Source of the DNA: Linepithema humile
Lineage: Eukaryota; Arthropoda; Insecta; Hymenoptera; Formicidae
Assembly (NCBI RefSeq): GCF_040581485.1
Contig: NC_090129.1
Coordinates: forward strand, 19,970,764 to 20,034,763
Direction of reading: 5' to 3'
DNA length: 64,000 nt
Each line of letters starts with the position of its first letter. Position 1 is the first letter of the stretch. The notes beneath the pieces are model-generated. The model was not told where the DNA came from and searched no databases. It saw nothing but the letters and a program-made list of their open reading frames with translations. Below are positions 23,763 through 36,800 of the stretch, piece by piece. The position numbers and the translations under genes are program-made.

Positions 23763-24640
23763 ATATTAAAAAAGTTAACCACAAAATTATGGTAAACATT
23801 TATTTTGTTTTTAATAAAATTGACTAATTTATTTTGTAATTAAATGTTTTAAGCATCTATTTTTTGCATGATTTAATTCAGAGAGATTATTTTTTCACAC
23901 AAATGCGACTAAAACATAATTACATCCATTTCTAAAAATTCGTTTGGAATGGAAGGATCGCGTACAATGAAAATTCTATTTGAACAGAGAATAATACTAA
24001 TGTTAGATGATCATTATATATAGATTTGGAATTCTAATTACATAAAGTTATATACCTGCGTCCGATTAATTCTGGAAATAGACTTATTAGACTTTATTTT
24101 CGACAAAAATGTTTAATGTAATTTCGCACAACTCGATAAACTGTAATAATACAAATTGAATGGCGGACCAATAAAATGCGATGCTCAATAATATTTATTA
24201 TGCCGGATACACAGTACATCGGCATCTAACACACTACATTCGATGACCAATAAGAAAATTTATTTTTTAGAGTAAATATGTCGTCCAGCAAAGTTACTAG
24301 AAAATATGTTTTTCTATTGGATATGAACATTTCCTACAATGGTTATCGTTTTATCGTACGCAATGTAAATCGTGACTTAAGGCCTATCAAAATGTTTTAC
24401 GGCGTCACCGGCAGAGTGCGTCGCGGTAGCCGGTCGCCTGCTCCGCACGAAGCGTTGGCGTTCGTCATCCGGCGAGATCCAGTTTCCCTTAAACCGCTCT
24501 CGCGCGTTTGTCTGTTCTCGTCGCGTCGTGCGTCCTACCGATTATTATTTTCTCCTCCTCCCCCCTCCCCTGTCCGCGCGCACGAGATCGTCGGCACGGT
24601 GTAGAGGAAACGCGAGCGGGTGTACACAACACGCTCGTGT
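23763..24640. other. Intergenic / promoter region of hnRNP L gene
   Basis: AT-rich to about 24370, then GC- and CpG-rich to the start codon at 24776. The switch in composition marks the probable promoter and 5' UTR of the hnRNP L gene. A 108-codon frame at 24278 has no recognisable domain. Confidence 0.45.
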
Positions 24641-24649
24641 CGTCGTTGC

Positions 24650-24670
24650 TGTTGTCGTTGTCGTCGTCGT

Positions 24671-24723
<53 letters not shown>

Positions 24724-24727
24724 TCGC
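24650..24727 (+). repeat. GTC/CGT trinucleotide repeat in hnRNP L 5' UTR
   Basis: About 25 near-perfect GTC units lie 49-125 bp upstream of the ATG. All six frames stay open in places, which explains the long Arg- or Ser-rich frames on both strands here; they are not genes. Confidence 0.85.
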
Positions 24728-24775
24728 AGCGCCGAGTGTCCCGATTCAAACGTATCGTCCGGTGGTGCTATCAGG

Positions 24776-24841
24776 ATGGCGGCGTTCAACGGAGACGGAC
24801 CGCACTCCAAGAGACAACGGCTTGAGGAATCCGGACACAGG
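24776..24841 (+). CDS. sm: hnRNP L coding exon 1
   Basis: 66 nt, 22 codons from ATG. It encodes a basic KRQR cluster that could act in nuclear import. The 5' UTR before it is GC-rich with the GTC repeat. Donor AGG|GTGAGT is strong. Confidence 0.8.
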
Positions 24842-27800
24842 GTGAGTACGCGCCAACAATCGTCAATCACGCGTCTCGGTGGAATCGCGCGTTGCGGCGT
24901 CTCGCGTGATCCGCTCCGATCCGCTTCGCTTCGAGATCCTTGCTCCGCACGCGAAACGGACAACGCGCGTTCCGCGGCCGTCTCGCCGCGTCGTCGGCAT
25001 TCGCACAACGAGGGGGAGGCGCGTCGCCATTTATCGGCGTAATGATCGCGGTCGAGAGCACGGCGGCGCGTGTCCCGTCGCGCGCGTCCGTGTATGCGAG
25101 TTTTCGGAGCGACGCGCGAGGCGCCATTTACTCGCGATTTCGATATTAAATTACGATATGCGTACACACATGCACGCAGCGAACGGGAATGTCCTCACGC
25201 ATGAAGTTTCATGAATTTTCGGCAACTGCACCGTGACTTGTTGGTCAAAAATCTGAAACTATATCTTTGATTGATTGATTTATTCATTGTACATAAGTCA
25301 TTGTTAATATTTTAACTTCGATCTCTTTCATAAATAACAAATGCTTAGAAACGTTGAATTGTCACAGATTGAGTCATGATACAAGAATATATAGATACGA
25401 AACACACGCTCTAATTTGTCCAAAAGAGGAGCAACTTCATGTGTCAAGGCATTCTGATCACCTGTTTATGACCGCGATGCAACGCGATGCATTGCCGGTT
25501 TGCTCACTTGTGCCTGCGTGTGCCAGATAACAATGGGCACATTCGCCGCTGGAGACAACAGTCGAGCAGCGATTCGATGCGATTGGTCATGTTATCTTCT
25601 CGGTACTCGATTGTCGTCGCTAAGCAGAATGTGAATACAGCGTGGGTTTCCTGCTGCGAAAAACGGGGGGATCTTATTTACTTCAGTTGTCTATCAATTT
25701 TTTTTAATATCTTGTGAATTCATCACTCAATCATCATCCAATCAAGCATCATTGTACTCTGTCAAAGAGTTACATTATCCTAATTTCTTTAAGTTGAATA
25801 TTTTTATCTTTATATTTGGAAATATGAAAATTGTCTATTCTGGACGACGACTAACAATAAATTAACATCTGCATAGACTTTTAATATATATTTTTATACA
25901 TTTTATGAACGATTTAACGCTTTTATCAAAATGATCGGTTATTTTAAGCAATATGAGCAAATTGAAAAATAAGATTTTGTACGCTTTTTGATGTATTATC
26001 TAGTTACTTAGTATTACAAATATATTGCAATATTTTATTAAAGAGAGGAAATATTCCGAAATATTACGAGAAAATAATTTCATTAAAGCTTGATATAAAA
26101 TCGAATTTTGTTATCAAGAGTCGCGATCAGAAAGTAGAAAGCAACTTCTACGCGCCAATCGATACATTATTCAATTTTCATCTTATCAAAGATATACTAT
26201 ATAGGTTTTCCTTTCATATGGATTCTTCTATCATGCTATAGTCAACTATTTCTCAAGAAAAATGTCAACATTAGTAGCTTACAAATAATAAACTGAGAGA
26301 ATATAATGTCATTCTTTTCAGAAATTACGTTTAATATAGAATAATGTAACTTTTTGACAGAGTACAATGATGCTTGATTGGATGAAATTCACAAGATATT
26401 AAAAAAAAATTGATGGACATCTGGAGAAAAGGTCCCCTGAAGTGAGGTCCCCCTGTTTTTTCGCAGCAGGAAGCCCACGCTGTATTTTTAAACATAGCAA
26501 AATCTTATTCTTTAATTAATTTTGATTCATCATAAAACGGTCACTTTAATTGAACATGCTGAATATTAAAAAATAGTGAAGTAGTAATTGACATTTTTGT
26601 TATATAAAAAATTTATTTTTTTTCACTTATTTTATCAGAAAAATGAATAAAAATATTTATTAATTTATCTTGCGGAATGTTATGAGTTAGGAATAAGCTT
26701 AATATAAGTATGATGTCACACAGAATAATTAGATCTCTATATTGTTAATGTGCAACTTAAAATTATATATTGTGAAATGAGATAGCTATATATAAACTCG
26801 CAAGGTCAGATGAGAGTGCAGAGTGCATTGGAAAATTAATTGTGTCCATATTTGTTTGTTCGCGATATTCACTTCGCATGCATTCGTATGATATCGCATG
26901 AAATGTTTATTAGCCTGCCTCACCTTGTTTATTCCTACGTTTGCTTTGTATGTGGGTGTAACGAAGAAGATAATTTTCATGTTTATTTTAAGAATTTCTT
27001 ATTTGATTATATTGTCATCGAATGTTTTTCAAAGGTTTCAGAACTGAAAATATCCTTCCATCATCTATTATCTTTAGCTAACTGATAAAAGTCACTTCTA
27101 TTATTAGAAGCTAAATATAATAATGATAACAATAAATTAAGCGGGCATATCTCAAGTTTATTGAATAATATGAATAATTTAACTCCGAGTAAAGTTCAGG
27201 CTTCAAATTCAATTTTATGCGTTTAATTATATTTATCTACATTAAAATAATTTTAAAGCACGCGAGTTTAGCGTTTCAGGCAATTTTGCATTCTAGGGCG
27301 CGCGTTAGACTAATAAACTCTGAATTTCACGGTGTTAAAGCACGCCGATGTCTCGACGGCAACCTGTTATCGAGACAATATAACGCTCTTCAACGTTGCG
27401 CGACGAAGCCGGCAGTCGCGTTATCATTGTCGTTAACAACGATGAGCAACACGAGGATGATGCACGTTCAAAACAAAGCTCCCGCGCGGGCGCACATTCG
27501 CACCATGGTCGATAATACACGTTATCAGCGCGCGATGCACGGCATCGCGGCGGACGCTCCCCCGAGATAACCCGCGACGTTTCGACGCGAGGAGGTCGCC
27601 GATAATAGGGGCAGGATTCCCGATTTATTTCTGTCTCGTATAAAATCCTTGCCCGATCAATAACCGATACGTGGAATTCACACGCGGTTCATATTTTATT
27701 ATCCTTTTTTTTTATTCCGATATCTTCGTTCTTCGCGCTCTTTTTACGCGACCCCCTTTGCCTCGCGACAAAGCATACAATTGCTGTTTTTTTTGCCATA

Positions 27801-30800
27801 TTTCGATTTATCGTGTACACTGAAAACGCATTATCGAGACACGAAGCGCGCGCAAATACGAAAAAGGGATTCACCCTTTCATCGCGATGTAACTTTGTCC
27901 CCATTGAGTTTGGAGATGCATCCGCTTGCCATTTATCGTCAAAGCAACAACTGGTCGTCGCTGGTCGTAGTGTATCGAATCGAGTTTATGATCCGGTTGC
28001 GCTAGCGGATAAATCGACTTTCGTTCGCGCTGTTACCACGCGTTGCACGAAGCCGACGTGGAACCAGTTTTACATCAGACGTAACGAATCGTGCATGCAC
28101 CGTTCATATTATAGATCAAACATAGGTATCGTACGCAAAAAATAAATATCATCGCGCGCCAATCACGACATCGAACAGAAGTGTGCAGTTGCATGTACAG
28201 CGTTACGTTAAAGCGATTATCGTATGTTTCACACCGAAAGCTATTATACAGAATATGAATACTTTATCAGTGCAATGTTAAAGCGTTATAAAATACGATC
28301 AATAAAAAATATTAATAATAAATATACAATATAATCGAATAATAATGAAATAGTATTTTCAAAATAACGTTTATTGTATTCATTGATGATCAGTATTTAA
28401 CAAAATTTGTTCGATTAGACAAGTCTATTTTTATCAGTTTTGCATTTTGTCGTAAAGGAAGATATGTCTGAGAGCAATGCAGATTGTAAATTAGAATACT
28501 ATTATGCAGTTTATTGTACAAACTGAAGCGCTTATGGAAGCTTAAGATAATGCATAGTTTCGCCATGATCTAACTTTATACATAAAGGCTGAGTATCCAG
28601 GGAAGGCCACGTACTTGCATAAATGTATTAGACTGCTAACTTCCTTGTATACCCAGTGGAATCAACATAGATCTATAAATCCACACAGATCTATTTGGTG
28701 CATTTTCTATTAAACTCTTGCCTAATCTCTTTCTTATACTTTTTGTAAATCTATTAATATTCTTCTATATAATTCTAAGTTGAGACAATATACTAACTAT
28801 TCCTTCAATTTAATATTAGAATTTACAAAATACATTTTTCCTAGTGAATAGTTATTTCTAATGAAACTTCTGTCTCGTCTAAATTGAGTTTAAATATCGG
28901 CAATTCGAAAGTGTGACTCATTGTCAGTCTGTAGTATAGAAGATGGGATATTCTTTGCTGACGTAGTTTAATACGTCGTTATCGACGTCTTGATTGTTAA
29001 TCGATGGCTTTGGTGCCTGCAAACTTACGCTGCTAGCAGGCAAGGTCATTGCCATGATGACTATTACGGCCTTCTCAGTTACTACGCTGGGAAGACGCGA
29101 GTGATGTAAGAATGTATGTAATATCTTACGTGTACATTGCGAATAATGCTAGAACAGTATACATCGTATGTTGTTATGCGTCGTGACGCATCGTTAAAAT
29201 AATCTCGTTTCTAATTTAAAAAGAAATCATTATTGCTCTATTTATAACTTTCTAATTCCTGGCGCTTAACAAAAAGATCATTATTGTCTCATTTCCAATA
29301 TTCTGATATCAAGAACTTGATTAAAGAAAGTCATTTATGATTAATAAGCAAAATTGCTCTATCATCATAAAAATCCTAATAGTCTTTCGTAGGAATAAAC
29401 CACTTCCACAATCCCATTACATTAAGAAATAGAAATGTAATTGAATAATCATTAACAATCTAACGATGTATAATTGGGTCAATAATCGTTACAATAAGCT
29501 TTTAGCCGTTTAAAATTGGTTTGCAAAACGACTGAATTAAATCGCACTCTGTTAGTAATGTTCAGGTCTCGGAATTATAGATACGAATATATCTCGGTGT
29601 CATTGTCTGCCCTGCTTATTAATATTTTATCTTACTTGCTATCGTTCGGAGTTACAATCTGCTCGACGTATAAGTTGGCGTCTCATAAATATTCCTACTT
29701 GAATAATTTATTAAACATAGTTAGAAAAATAGGAGAAATAATTTATTAGAAGAAAATAGCGACATGTAGGTATAAATCGCTAGAAGAGATTATCTATTAG
29801 TTATGTTTAAAATTTTTTAAATTTTATTAGCCAAATGCATTTTGCTGAACTTCTGTTAAACGTTGATTTTACTCTGTGGACATTTATTTCCAAAAATGTT
29901 TTTCGTTTCAACATTGCGACGCCAGCTCGATGAATTCTTCATATTTCGATATTCTCACATCCACCCGAAAAAAGAGTGGTGAATAAATATTTACTGTGAT
30001 ATCCTTCTTCCTTCGCGTGCACGGGAGAAGATTTAACGTCGATCAGTCGTTGCGGGACGCACGGAAACTCGCAGTGTTAGCACAATCGGACGAAAGTGGA
30101 TCGCGAAGGCAAATTTACTTGCTTGAAGCTTGAACTTTGATGCAAACTTTCCGGGTGGCAAATCGATTCTGTTGTTTGAACTCGTTGCGTGTTATGCACC
30201 ATTTTAATTTTTGACCCGACCTGAAATATTAATATTCCAAATTCTTATGATTCGTCTCACATTTTTTATACAATGTTTTTCTTCATAAATTGTGTAGTAA
30301 AAACGATTTATTGAATAATTAAAATACAATGTTTTTTATGAAAATACTTGTTTTGATATTTTTTTTCGTTGTTTTTTTTTTTTATTACTTATTTGATATT
30401 TCTTTAGCTGAATAGTTGTAAAAATGCAATTAAACATATATTTTTATTTAAATGCAATTAAACTTATATTTTTATTTAAAAATTTATATTCAAAAATTGA
30501 TTAAATAGAAATTACAGCATATTGAATAGAAAACTGCGTCTTTGCACGCATGTCATGTTATTAACAGATAGTTGACCTTATCGCGTGCTCTCGATTAATC
30601 CAACTTTTTCTCTACTAAAACCACTTCGCCAAAGTATGACGGAAGCATAAATTTCCCATGTGCTGTGACAAGTGTAGCGGGTAGTCACGATATTTCTCTG
30701 AAACGAATCTGTTCGTTCGCACGGCTTCGCCGGCTTTTGCAGGGAATGTCATTCGGCGGGAGTTGCGTTTCGCGCATATAGTTGCAACTTTTCCAGCTGT

Positions 30801-33800
30801 CTGCGCCGTATCATTTTACCCATCCGTCGCATACAAAATATGCGACGGAAAATACATTTAGGGCTTTCGCAGCTGAAGATTCATATATGAAAAAAACTTG
30901 AAAAAGAGTTTGAATTGACAGAGATGCGTATTCTCGAATAATTTACACTTGAATTTCTCTGCAAACTAAAAATAATATTTTAATATTGTAGTCATTTGAG
31001 CTATTTGTTCAAATATTGCGTTTAAAGTTGGCGTATTATTTTTTGAAAATACATTACAGATTATTCAGAGAATTCATGTTTTATTTCTAATAATTTTATT
31101 CGTTTTGGTAGATAAAAAATAGCTCTAGTTATCAAGTAAAAAATAATATCTCAGAAGAAACTAACATAAGATGCTAGGTTTACATTGTGACTCAATTTAT
31201 TTTATAAGAAATTTTTAGCATTTTTTGTCAGGTTTTAAAAGCTATTGAAGTTTTATGAACGTTTCGACCCATTGGTATAATTTTTTAGAACAATTTAATA
31301 TTATATGATATAAATATTTTAATACAATATAATACAACAATATAATATAAATATTTTATCCTTATTTAACCATGGAATACTTATTAAAATGTTTAAATAC
31401 GTATAGAATTACATAAAAATGTTTTTAATTATTTATTTTATCTATCAAAAACTAAAGAATTATTAAAATTAAATTAAAACTTTTAATAGAGAGAGAGAGT
31501 TTATGAATTTTTATGAAATACTACGCCAATTTCAAACAAACACTGATATTGTAAGAATTTTGTATGCTAATAATCATAAAACTGCTGTGCATATAAAAAT
31601 TTAGGAAAAAAGGAAAATATATTCATGATAATAAAATTTTGCCGTTAGTTTTCTCATTTGAGTCATAAAAAGCGTATAGCTATGAAAAGAACAAATACAT
31701 TTCAAGTTCTTTCACATTTTATACACACATAACGACGCTAACGAGAACATAACCGCGTTTTCAACATAAATTCTTCTCATGCTCGCTTTTATGAGATTTA
31801 ATCCGCGAACGCAATCTTCAACTTTTGACTGAAATTCGATAAACGATTCGCGGGATGATCTTTCTTGATCGATTTTGCTATTTCTTGCCGTTCGTTGTTT
31901 TCTGTCTTACCATATTGGAATTTGATTTTCGCGCAAAATTTATGCAAAATTTCTTCGTGCGCGATCGATCATTTCCGTCAGTCATCGTTTTTGAGGAAGA
32001 TGTGCAAAGACGACCACCATAATGAAAATGGGCTCGCGTGTAGAGTGTCGATTGTCGTGTTTTATCTCTCGTGTTTCCGCGGAATTACGGCGCAACATTA
32101 ATCGGAATGTACGATATTCGTAAGTATATACGCTTAGGATTACGCGGCATTCAAGAATAAGCGACCCACGGACAAGATGACACGAAATTTCGTCGGATAA
32201 AAAACGGTTTGAATCGCAAATTTCGTGGAAATTTATGCGCAGCTTCTTCAGAGTTGCGATCGCGGCGTCACGATCGATCATTTCCACCAATCATCGTTGA
32301 TGGGGGAAGACGATCGCCATAATGAAAATGGGCTCGCGCATAGAGTGTCGATTGTCGTGTTTTGTCCCTCGTGTTTCCGCGGAATTACGGCGCAACATTA
32401 ATCGGAATGCACGATATTCGTAAGTATAAACGCTTAAGATTACGCGGCATTCGAGAATAAGCGACCCACGGACACGATGGCACGAAATTTCGTCGGATAA
32501 AAAACGGTTCGAATCGCAAATTTCGTGGAAATTTATGCGCAGCTTCTTCAAAGTTGCGATCGCGGCGTCACGATCGATCATTTCCACCAATCATCGTTGA
32601 TAGGGGAAGACAACCGCGCGAAAACGACCGCCATGATGAAAATGGGCTCGCGCGGAAAGTGTTAATTGTCGTGTTTTATCCCTCGCGTTTCCGCGGAATT
32701 ACGGTGTAACGTTAATCGGAATGTACGACATTCGTAAATATATACGCTTAGAATTGCGCAGCATTGGAGAATGAGTAACCCACGGACGCGATGGCATGAA
32801 ATTTCGTCGGATAAAAAATGGGTTCGCGCGTAGAATGTCAATTGTCGTGTTTTGTCTTTCGCGTTTCTACAAAATTACGGCGCAACGTTAATCAAGATGC
32901 ACGATATTCGAAAGTATACACGCTTAAGATTACGCGGAATTCGAGAATAAACGACCTGTGGACGCGATGATACGAAATTTCGTCGGATAAAAAACGACCC
33001 GTAGCACAATACCAAGTTTTTCGTCGAAATTTATGTAAAGCTTCCTTGACGTTACGTCGCGGCGTCGCGGTCGGTCGTTCCCGTCGGTCGTCGTTTGATC
33101 CCTCATGAAGTCGACTACTGTGTTAGAGGTTAAAGTTTGCGACGGTGAACGTGCATTCCGAAATGTTTGCATTTTAACGTCGACCATGATAAGAGTTTCC
33201 GCGAAAAGCCCATTATATGTGTGAAAAATAGTCGCGAAATATCAACGTGCGGAAGTTTGTGTTCGGGAGTGAAAAAGTTGCGAAAACGATACGCGAGAAA
33301 TCTACACCGAAATCGCGGTTATGTCTCTCTGTCGCGCGCGCGCGCGCGCGTGGGTGTATGTGTGTGTAAAATGTGAAAGAATTTTGATATGAACTCGAAG
33401 CAAGAATCCGTGAATGGTCCGCTGCGTTCGCCAGTTGAGGTTAGAATCTCGATTTTCTCGCTGGATGTTGCAGTATACTTTCGCAGCTACGAACACGGTG
33501 AGTGGCAGATATTGAGTCTTGTTTCTTTTCTCTTTCCCTTTTATGTGCTTAAGACGAGAAAGCTACTCGGCGGAACAGCCGTAAAGAACAAATATCATAA
33601 AAAGGGTAAACACACTTCACCTTTATATCGATATAAAGATCCCTTCGTTCTGCGTATCCCCGTGTCAGAAAAGAAAACCGACCTTCCATTTGTCACTCGT
33701 TCATTCTACCGTACGGAATGCAAAAAAAATATAGTTGCTCCGATGACACCACATTTATTACATTATCGGTCGTTTTTTAGCATCGAGCGAGTAAAAGTAT

Positions 33801-36800
33801 CGATTTCTAAAAACAGCAGCTGTGTACGAATCGCTACGTGCGGACGAATCATCGGACGGTATCGGTCAAGTTTGCCAGCGCGAAGTCGAGCCGTCCCTCA
33901 AGCTCGGTGACACTTCTTTCTTTCCGCGAGCTCTCCTCGGTATGTCACTCTGTCGCGACCGAAATATCTGTACCTCAAGTGTACCCACACGTGCGCGTCG
34001 GTGCCTTGCAGCTACGTACGCGCGGCGTTTGCCTCAAAGTAACTCCAGAGCGGCGGACGATGATGTATATCTCACGCGAAAAGACCGATGCTTCGTCACC
34101 GTGGCGAATATTTGAAATCTGAGTACACAGAGCGTATCTCTTTTGCTCGCGCATCCTCGCTTTGCTCTCGTTAACCTGCACGATGCGGCCGTCGGACACT
34201 TCTTTGAGTACATGCGGTTGCGCGAATCTTGTGCATGTTAATTCGCTACGGTTGTAAAGCAGCGAGCGTTACATAGTCCCGTATCATTATCGCATATGAT
34301 AAGATTGTGCTTATTTGGAGAAACGGCGCAATTAGTGATAATTATCGTATTTATCTTGAATACTTTTCACGTCATTTGCAACTTTCATAAGGCTACATTT
34401 ATTATTTTTTGTTTTATCTCTTTAAAACTTTATTAAATTCTTCAATTTTAAGAAATAATTTATCGCGAATATATAAAACATAACACAAAATTAGTACGAG
34501 CTGTTAACAATTTTACGATGTAAATTATGCTTTTATTTTTTGTATTTTTTGATTGATTTTAAAACTTTATTAAACTTTCGATTTTAAGAAGTTATTTAAT
34601 ATCGCGAATTTATGAAGAATAACAAAATTAGCACGAGATGTTACTAATAATTTTTCGATGTATTTGAATTGCGCATATTACTAGCAAAATTATTGTATTG
34701 CACGTGTGCATTTTCTGGGTCAATGGTTTGTTTCTGGATATTATTCCTGCAAGGCGAAGATCATAATTTTGCGAAAACAATGCATCGAGTGCAAGTAATC
34801 GCAATAATATAACACACGTCGCGTAAGATTAATAGCGCATCCGTCGGCTGCGAAGAGCGACAAATTTCTCACTACGAAATAATCTCGCGCGTCTCGAAGC
34901 TCCAATAAATTCCCCGCCTACCACCTCGTTTCAACTGGAACACCGTATTCGACTAACTCATAGCTCGGAATTGCAAATGAACGATGACTCGGACGTGAGC
35001 GCAAATCCCACCGCTTTCTCGATGCGACGCAAACGCGCTGCTTTCATCTCGCTTCGTTAGTCGAATGTCCCGCACGGTTAGCCGGCACAAAAAAGGACAA
35101 TCCGTGGCAACTCGCATTTCTTTCATTATCAGACGATGCATCATGCGGTTAACGAGTGCAGCGCCAACTTTGTACACCGGCTTTAACAAGCTTTAATGTA
35201 TTTGTTTTCAAGAAGGCGAAAAAAAAAAACACTATCTGTTATGCTTGGGAAAAGTAAGAAATTGAAATTTTCGAGCGGCCGCTGTAAATATTGAAATGGA
35301 AATATACGAGCTTGTGCTGTGCATAGATTAAAAATATTACGCGCTATATATTACATAGTATCAAGTTTTATTTGCAGCTACGGAAGTTGTGGTGGTCTTA
35401 AACCGATCTCCCGCTGGTATGTTGCTCAGTCAGAGGTCTTTCTGATTACAAAGAGTTAATCCTTTGCGGGCGTATTATGTCTGGATGTAGGTCGCGTTAA
35501 CCGGGATTATTTCGATGCACAAACGGCGATGTGTGTGTATATATACGTATACATATATATTTCGTTAAAGAACAGAATTTTACGAAAAATCAAACATCTT
35601 TAAATTTTATTTTAATAATTGTATTTGAACGACTATCTTATAAACATTATATTTTACGAAAGAATTTAACAATAATTTATTCATTATACTTTTTTATACA
35701 TTTACTGCAAGATGCTGCCGCGATCTATTAATGCAGATTAGGAATTTTGGGAATTGTTAGAATTATAATAGAGTCGTGTTGTAATAAAAAAAAGTAGCGT
35801 AAGGCGAGTTAAAATCCTACTTTTGCGCGAATCGCGTGTGGAATTCGTCGGGCAAGCTATTTCGAGGCGGAAGTACGCATTTTTTTCACGCGTCTTGCTG
35901 CATTTATTTTGGTACTTACGCGCCCCGAAATAACCGCACCGAAATAAAATCACTCACCTTCGTTAACGAGCCGCTTCTCCTTCCAGTTCTTAAAAAACTG
36001 CATTACGCAACGCCCTAGCATATGATCACTGAAAATCTGTTAACACCTCTTTCGTCTTCATTATGAAAACCGTTCTATTAATTATCCTTAATTAATTATT
36101 CTAGAAATTTAATTATTTAATTTTATTAATTATTCTTAAATAAATTCTGGAACATTTTGAGATTATTCCAGTCGTTTTCTAAAAATACCGCGGACAACGT
36201 TAACTTCGTGTTACATAACGATTTTTTACGATCTTTTGTTAGCGCGTTCTATATACTACATTTAAATTTTCCTTTTTTTTCGGGAACGATGTGGCGTGCG
36301 TAATTCGTGCATTCTTAATCCAGATTCAACCGCTTTTAAAATCGAGATCGATTTTGATCTACATGCACGGCAGTTTTCACGTTCGCGGCACTCTCCATGC
36401 AGATTGTGAAACGCGAGCCAGATGTCCGCTTGTAATCAATAGAGGCGCGTGAACCGTGATACGGCACCGAGAATTTTAATCGCGCGGGACGGACATGTTT
36501 CCGCATGTGAATTACTCCCTCCATCCGTCCGACTATTTCCGCGAAATGCAAATGCGATTTTCTTTCTATGCTCTACATTCTATCGCCTTCTTTTGATTTC
36601 ATCATACGCGCTAGAGTCATATGTACGCCCATTGCAAATCTGATGCATCTTTTTAAATTCGCAAACTTGATTAGCATATGTAAAGCAGAAGACCCGAGAA
36701 TAGATAGGATGCATGAAGATAGGATCTGCCAGCTTGAAGTTGCATAATATACGCGAGCTGTTTCACATAAAGTCACTGAGTTTTGCATCTAAAAAAGAAT

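Noticed and set aside
24489..25214. Long Arg-, Ser- or Asp-rich frames on both strands around 24.5-25.2 kb
   Set aside because: They are by-products of the GTC repeat and CpG-rich 5' UTR/intron start; only the 22-codon exon at 24776-24841 is supported.
27217..27570. 117-codon frame in CpG-rich intron
   Set aside because: No domain, no splice signals and an opposite-strand frame is also open.
31982..32590. Two similar minus-strand frames (102 and 99 codons) in successive tandem units
   Set aside because: They arise from the same repeat. The differences I see between them change residues rather than being silent, no domain is recognisable, and the third unit does not keep the frame.
33822..34122. 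Overlapping frames of 94-97 codons near 33.9 kb
   Set aside because: Two frames are open at once in CpG-rich DNA and neither has a known motif or good splice context.
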